DNA of 64,000 nt from positions 1 through 64,000 of the forward strand of contig NZ_CVPC01000022.1 in the NCBI RefSeq assembly GCF_001049735.1, written 5' to 3'. The first letter of the stretch is position 1. Every line of letters starts with the position of its first letter. Made by a program: the position numbers and the translations under genes. Below the pieces are notes generated by a model that was not told the origin of the DNA, did no database searches, and saw only the letters and a list, made by a program, of their open reading frames with translations. This stretch comes from Nereida ignava. GTDB taxonomy: Bacteria > Pseudomonadota > Alphaproteobacteria > Rhodobacterales > Rhodobacteraceae. Of the stretch, positions 1 through 8,879 are shown in pieces.

Positions 1-2
1 GC

Positions 3-395
3 AACGCGGCCTTTACGGGCGACACCCTATTTATGCCCGACGGTGGGTCAGCGCGCTGCGATTTCCCGGGCGGCTCTGCTGAGGAGCTTTACGACAGCAT
101 CATGAAGGTTCTGGCTCTGCCGGACGACATGCGTTTGTTCATGTGCCACGACTACGGACCCAACGGGCGCGATATTCAGTGGGAAACGACTGTGGCCGAT
201 GAGAAGGCCAACAACATCCACGTGGGCGGCGACAAAACACGCGAGGACTTCATCAAGTTCCGCACGGAACGCGACGCGCAGCTCGCCATGCCAAAGCTGA
301 TCATCCCCTCGCTCCAAGTGAACATGCGCGCAGGCGAGGTCCCAACCGACAAAGACGGCAACCCAATGCTCAAAGTCCCCGTCAACGGCCTCTAA
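3..395 (+). CDS. MBL-fold persulfide dioxygenase, C-terminal part (5' end outside window)
   Basis: This is the C-terminal part of a metallo-beta-lactamase-fold protein whose start lies before the window; the frame is open from base 3. Visible family motifs are GDTLF near the edge, ARCDFPGG, which carries a metal-ligand Asp, and FMCHDYGPNGR, which carries a metal-ligand His. These are typical of ETHE1/Blh-type persulfide dioxygenases, which oxidise glutathione persulfide to sulfite in the cytoplasm. The gene lies 13 bases before a sulfide:quinone oxidoreductase fusion, which supports a role in sulfide detoxification. The family assignment is firm. The exact substrate is inferred from the neighbour. 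Confidence 0.85.
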   Translation, partial: NAAFTGDTLFMPDGGSARCDFPGGSAEELYDSIMKVLALPDDMRLFMCHDYGPNGRDIQWETTVADEKANNIHVGGDKTREDFIKFRTERDAQLAMPKLIIPSLQVNMRAGEVPTDKDGNPMLKVPVNGL

Positions 396-408
396 CTGGA
401 AAACCATC

Positions 409-2088
409 ATGAAACTCAACAAAATTACCGAAAAAACAACCGTGAGCGCTCAAATTAGTGCCGCAGATATCGATGCTATAAATGAAGCTGGTATCCGCGC
501 AATCATTTGTAATCGCCCCGATGGTGAAGGTGCTGATCAACCCTCATTCGAAGAAATAGCCAGTGCGGCCCAGATGGCAGGGATCGAAACACGATATGTT
601 CCTGTGCAGTCTGGGATGGTCAGTGATACCGATGTTGATGCCTTCTCCAATGCGCTCAAAGATCTCCCTCGCCCTGTGTTGGCTTATTGCCGGACTGGTA
701 TGCGCTCGGCGACACTATGGTCCCTTAACGAAGCCAAGAAGCGCCCCATTTCTGAGATATTGGCTGCAACTAAATCAGCAGGCTTTGACATGAACGGCGT
801 CGCGCGCCGCATTGCAAACGGGGGGAAAACACCTGCGGATACAGGTGATGCACATTATGACGTTGTGATCGTTGGTGCAGGTGCAGGTGGTATCTCAGTT
901 GCTGCTAGCTTGAAGGCCCGCAAGTCGGGCTTGTCGGTTGCTGTAATCGATCCGTCAGACATCCATCATTACCAACCCGGCTGGACCATGGTGGGCGGTG
1001 GCATTTTTGAGCCAAAGCAAACATCAAAAACAATGGGTTCGCTGATCCCGCGAGGTGTAAAATGGATCAAGGCGGCTGTTGCGGCATTTGAACCACAAAA
1101 AAATGCAGTCATTATCGAGGGCTGCCGTGTCATCAAATATGATCGTCTGGTTGTCTGCCCAGGACTGAAACTTGATTGGGCTGCAATCGAGGGGCTTGAA
1201 GATACTTTGGGCCGTAATGGTGTGACGTCAAACTATCGCTATGACCTTGCACCATACACATGGCAGTTGGTTCAAGGATTAAGACAAGGACGTGCTTTAT
1301 TTACGCAACCACCGATGCCTATCAAATGCGCAGGTGCGCCACAAAAGGCGATGTATTTGTCTGGCGATGCGTGGTTCCGCAATAACGCTCTCAAGAATAT
1401 CGATATTCAGTTCATGAATGCAGGCGGCGCTTTATTCGGCGTCAAAGATTATGTTCCCGCACTGATGAAATACATCGAAAAATACGACGCAACACTGAAC
1501 TACTTCCATAACCTGGTGTCTGTTGACGGCTCTGCAAAAACTGCGACTTTCGAGGTACGCAAACCAGATACTGATGTTCAGACGATCACTGTTGATTTTG
1601 ATATGATGCACGTCTGCCCACCTCAATCTGCACCAGACTTCATTCGCGTCTCGCCACTTGCAGATGCCGCAGGGTGGGTTGATGTGGATCAGGCGACATT
1701 ACGGCACAAATCGTATGACAACATCTGGTCTTTGGGGGATGTAATGAACGCACCAAATGCCAAAACAGCGGCGGCAGCGCGCAAACAAGCACCCACCGTA
1801 GCCGACAATATTGTTGCGGATATTCGGGGCAGTTCGCCGGTGTCTGCTTATGACGGGTACGGCTCCTGCCCACTGACAGTCGAGCGCGGCAAGATTGTTC
1901 TGGCAGAGTTTGGTTATGGCGGTGTTTTGAAGCCAAGCTTTCCCTCTTTTCTTCTCAACGGTACCAAACCAACCCGTGCTGCATGGTTTCTGAAGGAAAA
2001 GATGCTGCCACCTATCTACTGGCAGGCCATGCTGAAAGGTAAGGAATGGATGGCAACACCAGAGAAGCTTAAGACACCGGCAGAGTGA
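409..2088 (+). CDS. DUF442 (Blh-like phosphatase/rhodanese) - sulfide:quinone oxidoreductase fusion
   Basis: This 559-residue protein has two domains. Residues 1-110 form a DUF442/beta-lactamase-hydrolase-like domain with a Cys-containing loop (AYCRTGMRSA) resembling dual-specificity phosphatases and rhodaneses. From about residue 148 a flavoprotein begins with the dinucleotide-binding motif VIVGAGAGGISVA. Its conserved cysteines sit in the contexts VVCPGLKLDW and IKCAGAPQKAM, as in sulfide:quinone oxidoreductases. The expected reaction is oxidation of sulfide to polysulfide or persulfide with electrons passed to membrane quinone. The persulfide dioxygenase just upstream would use the product, and the SulP gene downstream could move sulfite or sulfate. 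The operon reading is inferred from spacing and common strand. Confidence 0.88.
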   Translation: MKLNKITEKTTVSAQISAADIDAINEAGIRAIICNRPDGEGADQPSFEEIASAAQMAGIETRYVPVQSGMVSDTDVDAFSNALKDLPRPVLAYCRTGMRSATLWSLNEAKKRPISEILAATKSAGFDMNGVARRIANGGKTPADTGDAHYDVVIVGAGAGGISVAASLKARKSGLSVAVIDPSDIHHYQPGWTMVGGGIFEPKQTSKTMGSLIPRGVKWIKAAVAAFEPQKNAVIIEGCRVIKYDRLVVCPGLKLDWAAIEGLEDTLGRNGVTSNYRYDLAPYTWQLVQGLRQGRALFTQPPMPIKCAGAPQKAMYLSGDAWFRNNALKNIDIQFMNAGGALFGVKDYVPALMKYIEKYDATLNYFHNLVSVDGSAKTATFEVRKPDTDVQTITVDFDMMHVCPPQSAPDFIRVSPLADAAGWVDVDQATLRHKSYDNIWSLGDVMNAPNAKTAAAARKQAPTVADNIVADIRGSSPVSAYDGYGSCPLTVERGKIVLAEFGYGGVLKPSFPSFLLNGTKPTRAAWFLKEKMLPPIYWQAMLKGKEWMATPEKLKTPAE

Positions 2089-2133
2089 TGCATCTGCAGC
2101 ACCCAGAGATATACTAAGGGAAGCCGCATCCTG

Positions 2134-3876
2134 ATGTGGTTTCCCCATTATAGACTGAACAAATCAATGACCTATTTTGCACGTTATTTGCCGATCCTAG
2201 ACTGGGGGCGGCGCTACGACCGTTCAGCTTTTTCAAATGATATGATTGCTGCAGTAATCGTCACAATCATGCTGATCCCACAATCTCTGGCTTATGCGCT
2301 GTTGGCTGGCCTACCTCCTGAGGCTGGGATCTATGCCTCAATCGCGCCGATTGTTCTTTATGCGATCTTTGGCACATCCAAAGCGTTAGCAGTTGGACCT
2401 GTCGCTGTTGTGTCGTTGTTAACAGCATCTGCAATTGGGCAAGTCGCAGAAACTGGCACCGCCGGATATGCTGTTGCAGCACTTACATTAGCTGGGCTCT
2501 CAGGAGCATTTCTTGTACTTTTGGGCGTTCTACGGCTTGGGTTTCTTGCGAACTTTCTCAGTCACCCAGTCATTGCTGGCTTCATCACTGCGTCTGGTAT
2601 TTTGATTGCCACAAGCCAGCTCAAACACATTCTCGGTATTAGCGCTCATGGGCATACTCTACCTGAAATGCTGGGCTCGATCGGGGCTCATTTGGATCAG
2701 ATAAATTTGGTAACTGTCGTCATCGGTCTGAGCGCAACAGGTTTTCTATTCTGGGTCCGCGGCAGTTTAAAACCATTGTTAAAACGGCTTGGTATGGGCC
2801 CACTGATGACTGATCTGTTGGCAAAAGCAGGACCTGTTGCCGCGGTGGCCTCAACAACGATGGCAGTCTGGATTTTTGATCTTCATGGGGTGGGGGTTAA
2901 AATCGTTGGCGACGTGCCCCAAAGCCTGCCCCCGTTTACAATTCCGGGGCTTTCCCCTGACTTAATTAAAACTCTGCTCGTGCCGGCAATTCTGATATCC
3001 GTAATTGGCTTTGTAGAAAGTATTTCGGTTGCACAAACATTAGCGGCCAAGAAGCGTCAAAGGATTGACCCGGATCAAGAACTAATTGGGCTAGGAGCCG
3101 CAAACCTTGGTGCCGCATTTACCGGAGGCTTTCCTGTCACAGGTGGTTTTTCACGTTCAGTTGTGAATTTTGACGCAGGGTCCGAAACACCCGCGGCGGG
3201 CATTTTTACTGCCATCGGTTTAACTGTCGCAGCCTTAGCTTTGACGCCATTAGTCTACTATTTACCCAATGCTACTCTTGCCGCGACAATTATCGTCGCG
3301 GTCCTATCATTAGTGGATTTCTCGATCCTCAGAAAAACCTGGGGCTACGCACGCGCGGATTTCATAGCTGTAGCGGCGACCATAGCGTTGACGTTGATCA
3401 TGGGCGTGGAAGTTGGCGTAGCAAGCGGAGTAGGTATTTCCATACTTTTGCATCTCTACAAGACGTCCCGGCCTCACGTGGCCGAGGTTGGGCTTGTTTC
3501 TGGCACACAACATTTTCGGAATGTGAAAAGGCATGCAGTTGAGACCAATCCAAATATTTTGACACTGCGGGTGGATGAAAGCCTATATTTCGTAAATGCG
3601 CGTTTTCTTGAAGATTTGGTTCATTCCCGGGTGACGGCAGGGTGCGATATTAAGGATGTCGTTTTGATGTTTTCAGCAGTCAATGAAGTAGATTTTTCTG
3701 CGTTAGAAAGCCTTGAAGCAATCAATCTGAGATTGATTGACATGGGAGTAGGGCTGCACCTTTCCGAGGTCAAAGGCCCGGTGATGGATCGATTAAAAAA
3801 ATCTCATCTAATCGGTGACATCAACGGCAAAGTGTTTCTTTCGCAGTACGATGCGTGGGTAAGTTTGACGCGTTAA
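2134..3876 (+). CDS. SulP-family anion transporter with STAS domain
   Basis: This 580-residue inner-membrane protein belongs to the SulP/SLC26 family. It opens with the family signature region (IPQSLAYALLAGLPPEAG) and is followed by about ten hydrophobic segments up to residue 430. The soluble C-terminal 130 residues form a STAS domain (VDESLYFVNARFLED, VLMFSAVNEVDFSALESLE). Such proteins transport sulfate, bicarbonate or related anions. Being 45 bases behind the sulfide oxidoreductase suggests sulfate or sulfite movement, but the substrate cannot be read from sequence. A purine-rich stretch lies upstream of the ATG used; the in-frame ATG at 2167 (MTYFARYLP) is an alternative start. Confidence 0.88.
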   Translation: MWFPHYRLNKSMTYFARYLPILDWGRRYDRSAFSNDMIAAVIVTIMLIPQSLAYALLAGLPPEAGIYASIAPIVLYAIFGTSKALAVGPVAVVSLLTASAIGQVAETGTAGYAVAALTLAGLSGAFLVLLGVLRLGFLANFLSHPVIAGFITASGILIATSQLKHILGISAHGHTLPEMLGSIGAHLDQINLVTVVIGLSATGFLFWVRGSLKPLLKRLGMGPLMTDLLAKAGPVAAVASTTMAVWIFDLHGVGVKIVGDVPQSLPPFTIPGLSPDLIKTLLVPAILISVIGFVESISVAQTLAAKKRQRIDPDQELIGLGAANLGAAFTGGFPVTGGFSRSVVNFDAGSETPAAGIFTAIGLTVAALALTPLVYYLPNATLAATIIVAVLSLVDFSILRKTWGYARADFIAVAATIALTLIMGVEVGVASGVGISILLHLYKTSRPHVAEVGLVSGTQHFRNVKRHAVETNPNILTLRVDESLYFVNARFLEDLVHSRVTAGCDIKDVVLMFSAVNEVDFSALESLEAINLRLIDMGVGLHLSEVKGPVMDRLKKSHLIGDINGKVFLSQYDAWVSLTR

Positions 3877-4100
3877 AACGAAGCTTTGAAGAAAAATATT
3901 CGAGTTTTTACTTTTGGTGGCCAGAACTCGTAATTTAAATATAGACGTTTGTACAAACTTGACGGCTGGCAGTAAAAACTTGGAGCATCACTCACAGAGT
4001 CTTAAGATATCTCGCCATTTTGTGCCTCGTGAACGTCGTTTCATTCGGTTCTGGCTTCTGTAAGATTGCTTGTCATACCCAACGATTTGCTTGCTTGACG

Positions 4101-4128
4101 TGGACCTGTCACGGTTTGATGCCGCTCC
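4101..4128 (+). repeat. IS left terminal inverted repeat
   Basis: This is the left end of the IS3 element. Its first thirteen bases, TGGACCTGTCACG, match the reverse complement of the right end exactly. The following bases match with a few differences, including a shared TGCCGC block. Confidence 0.85.
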
Positions 4129-4163
4129 TTTGATAGCATTTACTGCAACAAAGGAGACGAACT

Positions 4164-4439
4164 ATGAGACTGAAACGGACGGACGAATTCCGCCAAGATG
4201 CGGTGCGGATCGCGTTGACCAGTGGGCTGACGCGTAAGCAGGTGGCGTCAGATTTAGGTGTTGGGTTGTCGACGCTGAACAAATGGATCACGGCCCATCG
4301 AGACACAGACGTGGTGTCGAAGGAGGATCTGAGCCTCGCCCAGGAGAATGACCGGCTTCGGCGCGAGAACCGGCTCCTCAAGGAGGAGAGGGACATCCTA
4401 AAAAAAGCCACCCAGTTCTTTGCGGGCCTAAAGCAATGA
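4164..4439 (+). CDS. IS3-family transposase OrfA
   Basis: This 91-residue protein combines a helix-turn-helix (residues 10-45, LTRKQVASDLGVGLSTLNKW) with a C-terminal leucine-zipper helix (ENDRLRRENRLLKEERDILK), the standard OrfA architecture. OrfA binds the terminal repeats, and after frameshifting it forms the N-terminus of the full transposase. Its stop overlaps the ATG of orfB. A clear ribosome-binding site (AAAGGAG) precedes the ATG. Confidence 0.92.
   Translation: MRLKRTDEFRQDAVRIALTSGLTRKQVASDLGVGLSTLNKWITAHRDTDVVSKEDLSLAQENDRLRRENRLLKEERDILKKATQFFAGLKQ
4397..4403 (+). other. Candidate -1 ribosomal frameshift site (A7) between orfA and orfB
   Basis: A run of seven A residues followed by G lies in the region of orfA where the orfB frame is already open. 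Reading on in the -1 frame reaches the orfB ATG without a stop, so slippage here would give an OrfAB fusion transposase, as known for IS3-family elements. The heptamer is seen directly; its function is inferred. Confidence 0.6.
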
Positions 4440-5293
4440 GATTTAGGTTTGTCGAAGAACACCGGGCCAACTTCCCAGCCAACCGACTGTGCGATGTCGT
4501 CGGCGTCAGCACTCGCGGACTACGTGCTTTCCGCAACCGCCCTGAAAGTCGCAGACAACGGTCTGATCTGGTTACGTTGGCGCACATCAAAGAGCAGTCT
4601 CGTCTCAGTCTGGGCAGCTATGGCAGGCCACGGATGACGGAAGAGCTCAAGGAGATCGGCCTGGATGTGGGCCACCGCCGTGTGGGCCGTTTGATGCGCC
4701 AGAATGGCATATCCGTTGTTAGAACGCGCAAACACAAGGTCACGACAGATAGTGACCACAAGTTCAACATTGCACCGAACCTGCTGGATCGTGACTTCAC
4801 AGCAGATGGTCCAAACCAAAAATGGGCTGGCGACATCAGCTATGTTTGGACGCGCGAAGGCTGGCTATATCTGGCTGTGATCTTGGACTTGCATTCACGC
4901 CGTGTGATCGGCTGGGCCGTCTCAAATCGGATGAAACGGGACCTGGCAATCCGGGCGCTGCAAATGGCTATCGCTTTCCGTGCACCGCCCACAGGCTGCA
5001 TCCATCATACGGATCGTGGCAGCCAATATTGCTCTCACGACTATCAGAAAATCCTGCGCCAGTATGGCTTCAAGGTATCGATGAGCGGCAAGGGAAATTG
5101 TTATGACAACGCGGCAGTCGAAACCTTCTTCAAAACCATCAAGGCAGAGTTAATCTGGCGACGGACATGGGAAACCAGACGGCAGGCTGAAATGGAAACC
5201 TTCGAATACATCAATGGCTTCTACAATCCCCGCCGCCGGCACTCAGCACTGGGCTGGAAAAGTCCGGTCGCCTTCGAAAGGAAAGTGGCCTAA
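4436..5293 (+). CDS. IS3-family transposase OrfB (DDE integrase core)
   Basis: This 285-residue catalytic subunit carries the rve integrase core. The DDE residues appear in WAGDISYVWT, HHTDRGSQYCS and NAAVETFFKTIKAEL, and the C-terminal YINGFYNPRRRHSALG block is typical of the family. The N-terminal HTH_21-type region (YGRPRMTEELKE, GHRRVGRLMRQNGI) is also present. It overlaps orfA by four bases in the -1 frame. There are no internal stops, so the transposase is likely functional. Confidence 0.93.
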   Translation: MRFRFVEEHRANFPANRLCDVVGVSTRGLRAFRNRPESRRQRSDLVTLAHIKEQSRLSLGSYGRPRMTEELKEIGLDVGHRRVGRLMRQNGISVVRTRKHKVTTDSDHKFNIAPNLLDRDFTADGPNQKWAGDISYVWTREGWLYLAVILDLHSRRVIGWAVSNRMKRDLAIRALQMAIAFRAPPTGCIHHTDRGSQYCSHDYQKILRQYGFKVSMSGKGNCYDNAAVETFFKTIKAELIWRRTWETRRQAEMETFEYINGFYNPRRRHSALGWKSPVAFERKVA

Positions 5294-5303
5294 ACGAGCA
5301 CTC

Positions 5304-5331
5304 GGGGCGGCACAAAAGCGTGACAGGTCCA
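5304..5331 (-). repeat. IS right terminal inverted repeat
   Basis: This is the right end of the IS3 element. It lies 10 bases past the orfB stop and pairs with the left repeat at 4101-4128. Confidence 0.85.
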
Positions 5332-5499
5332 AACTTAAACCTTCAGCCTAGCGTTTCAACTTCTCAACTGCGGCCGAGCACGAGAGGTGACAGCTGCTAA
5401 GCAACATTGTTTAAATCGCCGAACCAGCTCCTTTCCCAAGGAAGTTATCTGTCCAAAGCAAGGCTCACTGTTACAAAACCTTCATTTGTATAAATCATA

Positions 5500-5519
5500 A
5501 ATTCAGTTATTCGTGAATT
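5500..5519. promoter_or_regulatory. Inverted repeat before arsR-arsC, candidate ArsR operator
   Basis: A perfect 6-bp inverted repeat, AATTCA-N8-TGAATT, ends one base before the ATG of the ArsR-ArsC gene. It is preceded by an AT-rich TATAAAT stretch at 5489-5495. ArsR/SmtB regulators bind short AT-rich dyads overlapping their own promoters, so this is the likely autoregulatory operator. The dyad is seen; the binding is inferred. Confidence 0.45.
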
Positions 5520-6359
5520 ATGGATATTATGATTTCAAAACGCCTTTCAACGCTTGGACATCCAAACCGTCTCGCAGTGTTTCGACTGCTTATGCGGCGC
5601 TATCCGGATCATGTTCCAGCAACCGAATTGGCGAATGCGCTCGATCTTAAGCCCAATACACTTTCCACCTATGTTTCCGCGCTGATGCAGGCCGGATTGA
5701 TCGAACAAGAACGGGTTGGCAACTCGCTACGATACTCGGTTGATATTGAGGCGGCGAAAGCGACAGTTGGGTTCATCTTGAACGACTGCTGTCGGGGACG
5801 GCCCGAGATCTGCCTTCCTTTTCATGGTGACCCACGGGGAAAGATTTCTGGTAAGGAGGATGAAAAATTCAACGTCTTGTTCATTTGCACTGGTAATTCG
5901 GCTCGGTCAATTTTTGCCGAAGCCATCCTGAGGGACCTCTCACCAGAGCGTTTCAACGTCTATTCGGCTGGCACCAAGCCGCGGTCAGAACTCAACCCCT
6001 TTGCTTTGGAGGTCTTGGTGCATAACGGCCATGACGTATCTCGTTTGCGCGCCAAAAATATCCAAGAGTTTCAGACCGAAAATGCGCCTGTTCTTGATTT
6101 TGTTTTTACTGTTTGTGACGAAGCCGCCAACGAAGAATGTCCTGCGTGGCAGGGGCAAACGATTAGTGCACATTGGGGCCTACCTGATCCAGTCCGCGTT
6201 GAGGGCGCAGATGCGGAAAAGGGCCTCGCTTTCCGGGAAAGCTACCGCGCGCTACGCAACCGAATGATGGGGTTTACCGCCCTGCCGATTACATCACTCG
6301 ATCTCATTTCCCTCCAAAAAGCCGTGGATGACATCGGCCGAAGCAAAGAAAAAGGATAG
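5520..6359 (+). CDS. ArsR-type regulator fused to LMW-phosphatase-type arsenate reductase
   Basis: This 279-residue fusion has an ArsR/SmtB winged helix at residues 1-85 ([37 protein letters not shown]). From about residue 115 it has a low-molecular-weight-phosphatase-type arsenate reductase, with the catalytic loop CTGNSARS (CX5R) and the general-acid Asp in HWGLPDPV. The first domain would sense arsenic and repress the operon; the second would reduce arsenate to arsenite. It is directly followed by the ars-type GAPDH and ArsJ genes. An ATG nine bases in ([12 protein letters not shown]) is an alternative start. Fusions of this type are known among alphaproteobacteria. Confidence 0.88.
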   Translation: MDIMISKRLSTLGHPNRLAVFRLLMRRYPDHVPATELANALDLKPNTLSTYVSALMQAGLIEQERVGNSLRYSVDIEAAKATVGFILNDCCRGRPEICLPFHGDPRGKISGKEDEKFNVLFICTGNSARSIFAEAILRDLSPERFNVYSAGTKPRSELNPFALEVLVHNGHDVSRLRAKNIQEFQTENAPVLDFVFTVCDEAANEECPAWQGQTISAHWGLPDPVRVEGADAEKGLAFRESYRALRNRMMGFTALPITSLDLISLQKAVDDIGRSKEKG

Positions 6360-6363
6360 ACCA

Positions 6364-7362
6364 ATGACCGTCTACGCCCTGAACGGCCTCGGCCGGATTG
6401 GTAAACTGGCGCTGAAACCTCTCTTGGCACGTGGTGCAAAAATCGCATGGATTAATGATGCGGTTGGCGACCCAGAAATGCACGCTCATCTGTTGGAGTT
6501 TGATACAGTGCATGGGCGTTGGGACGCCTCATTCACCTACAACGATGATAGCGTGACCATTGACGGGATACGCTTGCCATTCATCGGCACACGAGAAATT
6601 TCTAATTTACCGCTCGACGGTGTCGATGTGGTCATCGACTGTACCGGCGTCTACAAGACCGAGGCCAAGCTGACGCCGTATTTTGCCGCGGGAGTCAAAA
6701 AGGTTGTCGTCTCCGCACCAGTCAAGGACGGCGATGCGGCCAATATTGTCTATGGCGTCAATCACGACATCTATGAGGCCGACCGGCACCGTATCGTGAC
6801 CGCAGCGAGCTGTACGACGAACTGCCTTGCCCCTGTGGTAAAGGTCATCCACGAAAATCTGCGGATCAAACACGGATCAATCACAACGATCCATAATGTG
6901 ACAAACACCCAAACCATAGTGGACCGACCGGCCAAAGATTTGCGCCGCGCGCGATCAGCCCTGAATTCGCTCATTCCGACGACCACAGGCAGTGCCACCG
7001 CGATCACGCTAATCTATCCTGAGTTGACGGGGCGATTGAACGGCCATGCGGTTCGCGTGCCATTGCTAAACGCGTCACTGACCGATTGTGTTTTCGAGGT
7101 TGAACGTGAGACGACCGCACAGGAAGTGAATGCACTTTTCAAAGCTGCGTCCGAGGGCACGTTGAGCGGCATTCTTGGATACGAAGAACGCCCACTGGTG
7201 TCGACAGATTACACAAATGACGAACGCTCAAGCATTGTAGATGCACCATCGACCATGGTTGTAGGCGGCACGCAGGTGAAAATCTACGCGTGGTACGATA
7301 ACGAAGTCGGTTATGCGCACCGCTTGGTTGATGTTGCGTGCATGGTTGGGGACAGCCTCTGA
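6364..7362 (+). CDS. Glyceraldehyde-3-phosphate dehydrogenase of the ars operon
   Basis: This 332-residue GAPDH keeps the NAD-binding N-terminus ([12 protein letters not shown]) and the catalytic cysteine motif [11 protein letters not shown]. GAPDHs next to arsJ are known to use arsenate in place of phosphate, forming 1-arseno-3-phosphoglycerate for export. The gene starts four bases after the arsR-arsC stop, and its stop overlaps the arsJ start (ATGA), so it is translationally coupled. The role in arsenate resistance is inferred from this linkage; a housekeeping copy is expected elsewhere in the genome. Confidence 0.9.
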   Translation: MTVYALNGLGRIGKLALKPLLARGAKIAWINDAVGDPEMHAHLLEFDTVHGRWDASFTYNDDSVTIDGIRLPFIGTREISNLPLDGVDVVIDCTGVYKTEAKLTPYFAAGVKKVVVSAPVKDGDAANIVYGVNHDIYEADRHRIVTAASCTTNCLAPVVKVIHENLRIKHGSITTIHNVTNTQTIVDRPAKDLRRARSALNSLIPTTTGSATAITLIYPELTGRLNGHAVRVPLLNASLTDCVFEVERETTAQEVNALFKAASEGTLSGILGYEERPLVSTDYTNDERSSIVDAPSTMVVGGTQVKIYAWYDNEVGYAHRLVDVACMVGDSL

Positions 7363-8615
7363 TGTCAGCGCGGCCCGAAGGCCTGTCGGCTTACATCGCT
7401 GTTACAGCAGCTTATTGGGCGTTTATGCTCACCGATGGGGCATTGCGGATGCTGGTGTTGCTGCATTTCCATACCTTAGGCTTTTCGCCAGTACAGCTGG
7501 CCTATCTGTTTGTGCTTTATGAGATCGCGGGGATCGTGACAAACCTGTGCGCGGGCTGGATCGCAGCGCGGTTTGGTCTGACATCAACGCTCTATACGGG
7601 GTTAGCATTGCAAGTTGTCGCACTATTGGCGTTAGCGCAACTTAACCCGTCTTGGAGTGTCGGCGCATCAGTTGCGTTTGTGATGCTGGTACAAGGCGCC
7701 AGTGGCGTGGCAAAGGATCTGGCCAAGATGTCGTCTAAATCTGCCGTAAAATTGCTCGCGCCCACAGGGGATGTCGGATTATTTCGCTGGGTCGCACTGC
7801 TGACAGGCTCCAAAAACATGGTCAAAGGTGTGGGGTTTCTGTTGGGCGCTGCGCTCTTGGCAACGGTGGGCTTCGTAGGTGCGGTGCTCGGAATGGCGGT
7901 CGTTCTAGCTGTGATCCTAATGGCAGTTCTGATGTTTATGCCAGTCGGCCTGCCTAAGGGCCGCAAGGATGCGAAGTTCACCGAGGTCTTTTCAAAAGAC
8001 CGGAATATCAACTGGCTTAGTGCGGCGCGTGTGGTTCTGTTTGGGGCGCGGGATGTGTGGTTCGTGGTCGGGATCCCGATCTACTTCTATGCGGTTCTGT
8101 CGGACGGCACGACGGACAGCAACCGCACAGCATTCTTTTTGATCGGAGCGTTTATGGCCGTGTGGGTCATCTTATATGGACTCGTGCAAGCCAGTGCCCC
8201 ACGGATATTGCGTGCCAAGTCGCGCTCCACTTCACAGCTTATCAGTGCAGCGCGTGGTTGGGCTTGGGCGCTCGCGATGATACCTGCGGTGTTGGCAGGG
8301 GCGACACTAATGGCAAATGGTCCGCAAACCTGGCTGACTCTGACCATTATCGGGGGTCTGCTGATGTTCGGAGCACTTTTTGCAGTGAACTCCTCACTGC
8401 ATTCTTTTTTGATTTTGTCGTTTACCGAGGCTGAAAGAGTTACGATGGACGTCGGGTTTTACTATATGGCGAACGCCGCAGGTCGTTTGATCGGGACACT
8501 TGCATCAGGGCTTAGTTATCAAATCGGGGGACTGCCCCTGATGCTTGGTATTGCTTCAGGCATGGTAGCACTCTCCGCTGTCGCAGTTAGCTTTTTGGTG
8601 TCTGAAAAAGGCTGA
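7362..8615 (+). CDS. arsJ: ArsJ, organoarsenical efflux permease (MFS)
   Basis: This 417-residue major-facilitator protein has about twelve hydrophobic segments and the ArsJ-type N-terminus (AAYWAFMLTDGALRMLVLLHF). ArsJ exports 1-arseno-3-phosphoglycerate, which then breaks down to arsenate outside the cell; with the GAPDH this makes an arsenate efflux pathway. I chose the ATG that overlaps the gapdh stop (ATGA) rather than an ATG 24 bases upstream, because of the coupling and the usual N-terminus. The gene ends the ars operon. Confidence 0.88.
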   Translation: MSARPEGLSAYIAVTAAYWAFMLTDGALRMLVLLHFHTLGFSPVQLAYLFVLYEIAGIVTNLCAGWIAARFGLTSTLYTGLALQVVALLALAQLNPSWSVGASVAFVMLVQGASGVAKDLAKMSSKSAVKLLAPTGDVGLFRWVALLTGSKNMVKGVGFLLGAALLATVGFVGAVLGMAVVLAVILMAVLMFMPVGLPKGRKDAKFTEVFSKDRNINWLSAARVVLFGARDVWFVVGIPIYFYAVLSDGTTDSNRTAFFLIGAFMAVWVILYGLVQASAPRILRAKSRSTSQLISAARGWAWALAMIPAVLAGATLMANGPQTWLTLTIIGGLLMFGALFAVNSSLHSFLILSFTEAERVTMDVGFYYMANAAGRLIGTLASGLSYQIGGLPLMLGIASGMVALSAVAVSFLVSEKG

Positions 8616-8657
8616 ATGGCATACACAGCTTGGTACGCTGACAGATCGGAAAGATGT

Positions 8658-8873
8658 CTATTGCAGCGCAGGCCACGCAACAAGCGACGCCACAGCAAAC
8701 AACAGTGACAGCCAGATCAACGACAGGCCGACGTTGAGCAAAACCAAAACAGACACCAGCGCCGCGCCAATGGCGAACCCCAGCAGGACAAAGCCCGGGG
8801 CCAGCACCTCAAGGATCGCCAAAACAAGGGCAAACGCAGCCCATGCCCACCACGTGTTTGCTAATGCATCCAT
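8658..8873 (-). CDS. NfeD-like membrane protein, N-terminal fragment
   Basis: This 71-residue protein consists of two or three membrane segments (WWAWAAFALVLAILEVLAPG, LLGFAIGAALVSVLVLL). They match the N-terminal half of short NfeD/YqiJ-type proteins that partner with stomatin/SPFH proteins. Full-length relatives are about twice as long and continue into a soluble OB-fold, whereas here a stop follows the third hydrophobic stretch. No SPFH partner is adjacent. It is probably a truncated gene next to a decayed insertion sequence. Confidence 0.5.
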   Translation of the reverse strand: MDALANTWWAWAAFALVLAILEVLAPGFVLLGFAIGAALVSVLVLLNVGLSLIWLSLLFAVASLVAWPALQ

Positions 8874-8879
8874 ATCAAC

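Larger units (their letters stand above)
4101..5331 (+). mobile_element. IS3-family insertion sequence, about 1.23 kb
   Basis: The element has imperfect terminal inverted repeats of about 28 bases beginning TGGACCTGTCACG, and two overlapping transposase frames, orfA and orfB, in the usual IS3 arrangement. A run of seven A residues near the end of orfA is suited to -1 frameshifting. Both frames are open and the DDE residues are present, so the element looks intact. No short target-site duplication is evident at the two ends (ACG on the left, AAC on the right). The copy may have been rearranged, or one boundary may be off by a base. Confidence 0.9.

Noticed and set aside
5471-5495. TTACAA / TATAAAT as a promoter for the ars operon
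   Set aside because: The spacing of 12 bases is too short for a sigma-70 promoter; only the TATAAAT and the dyad are noted.
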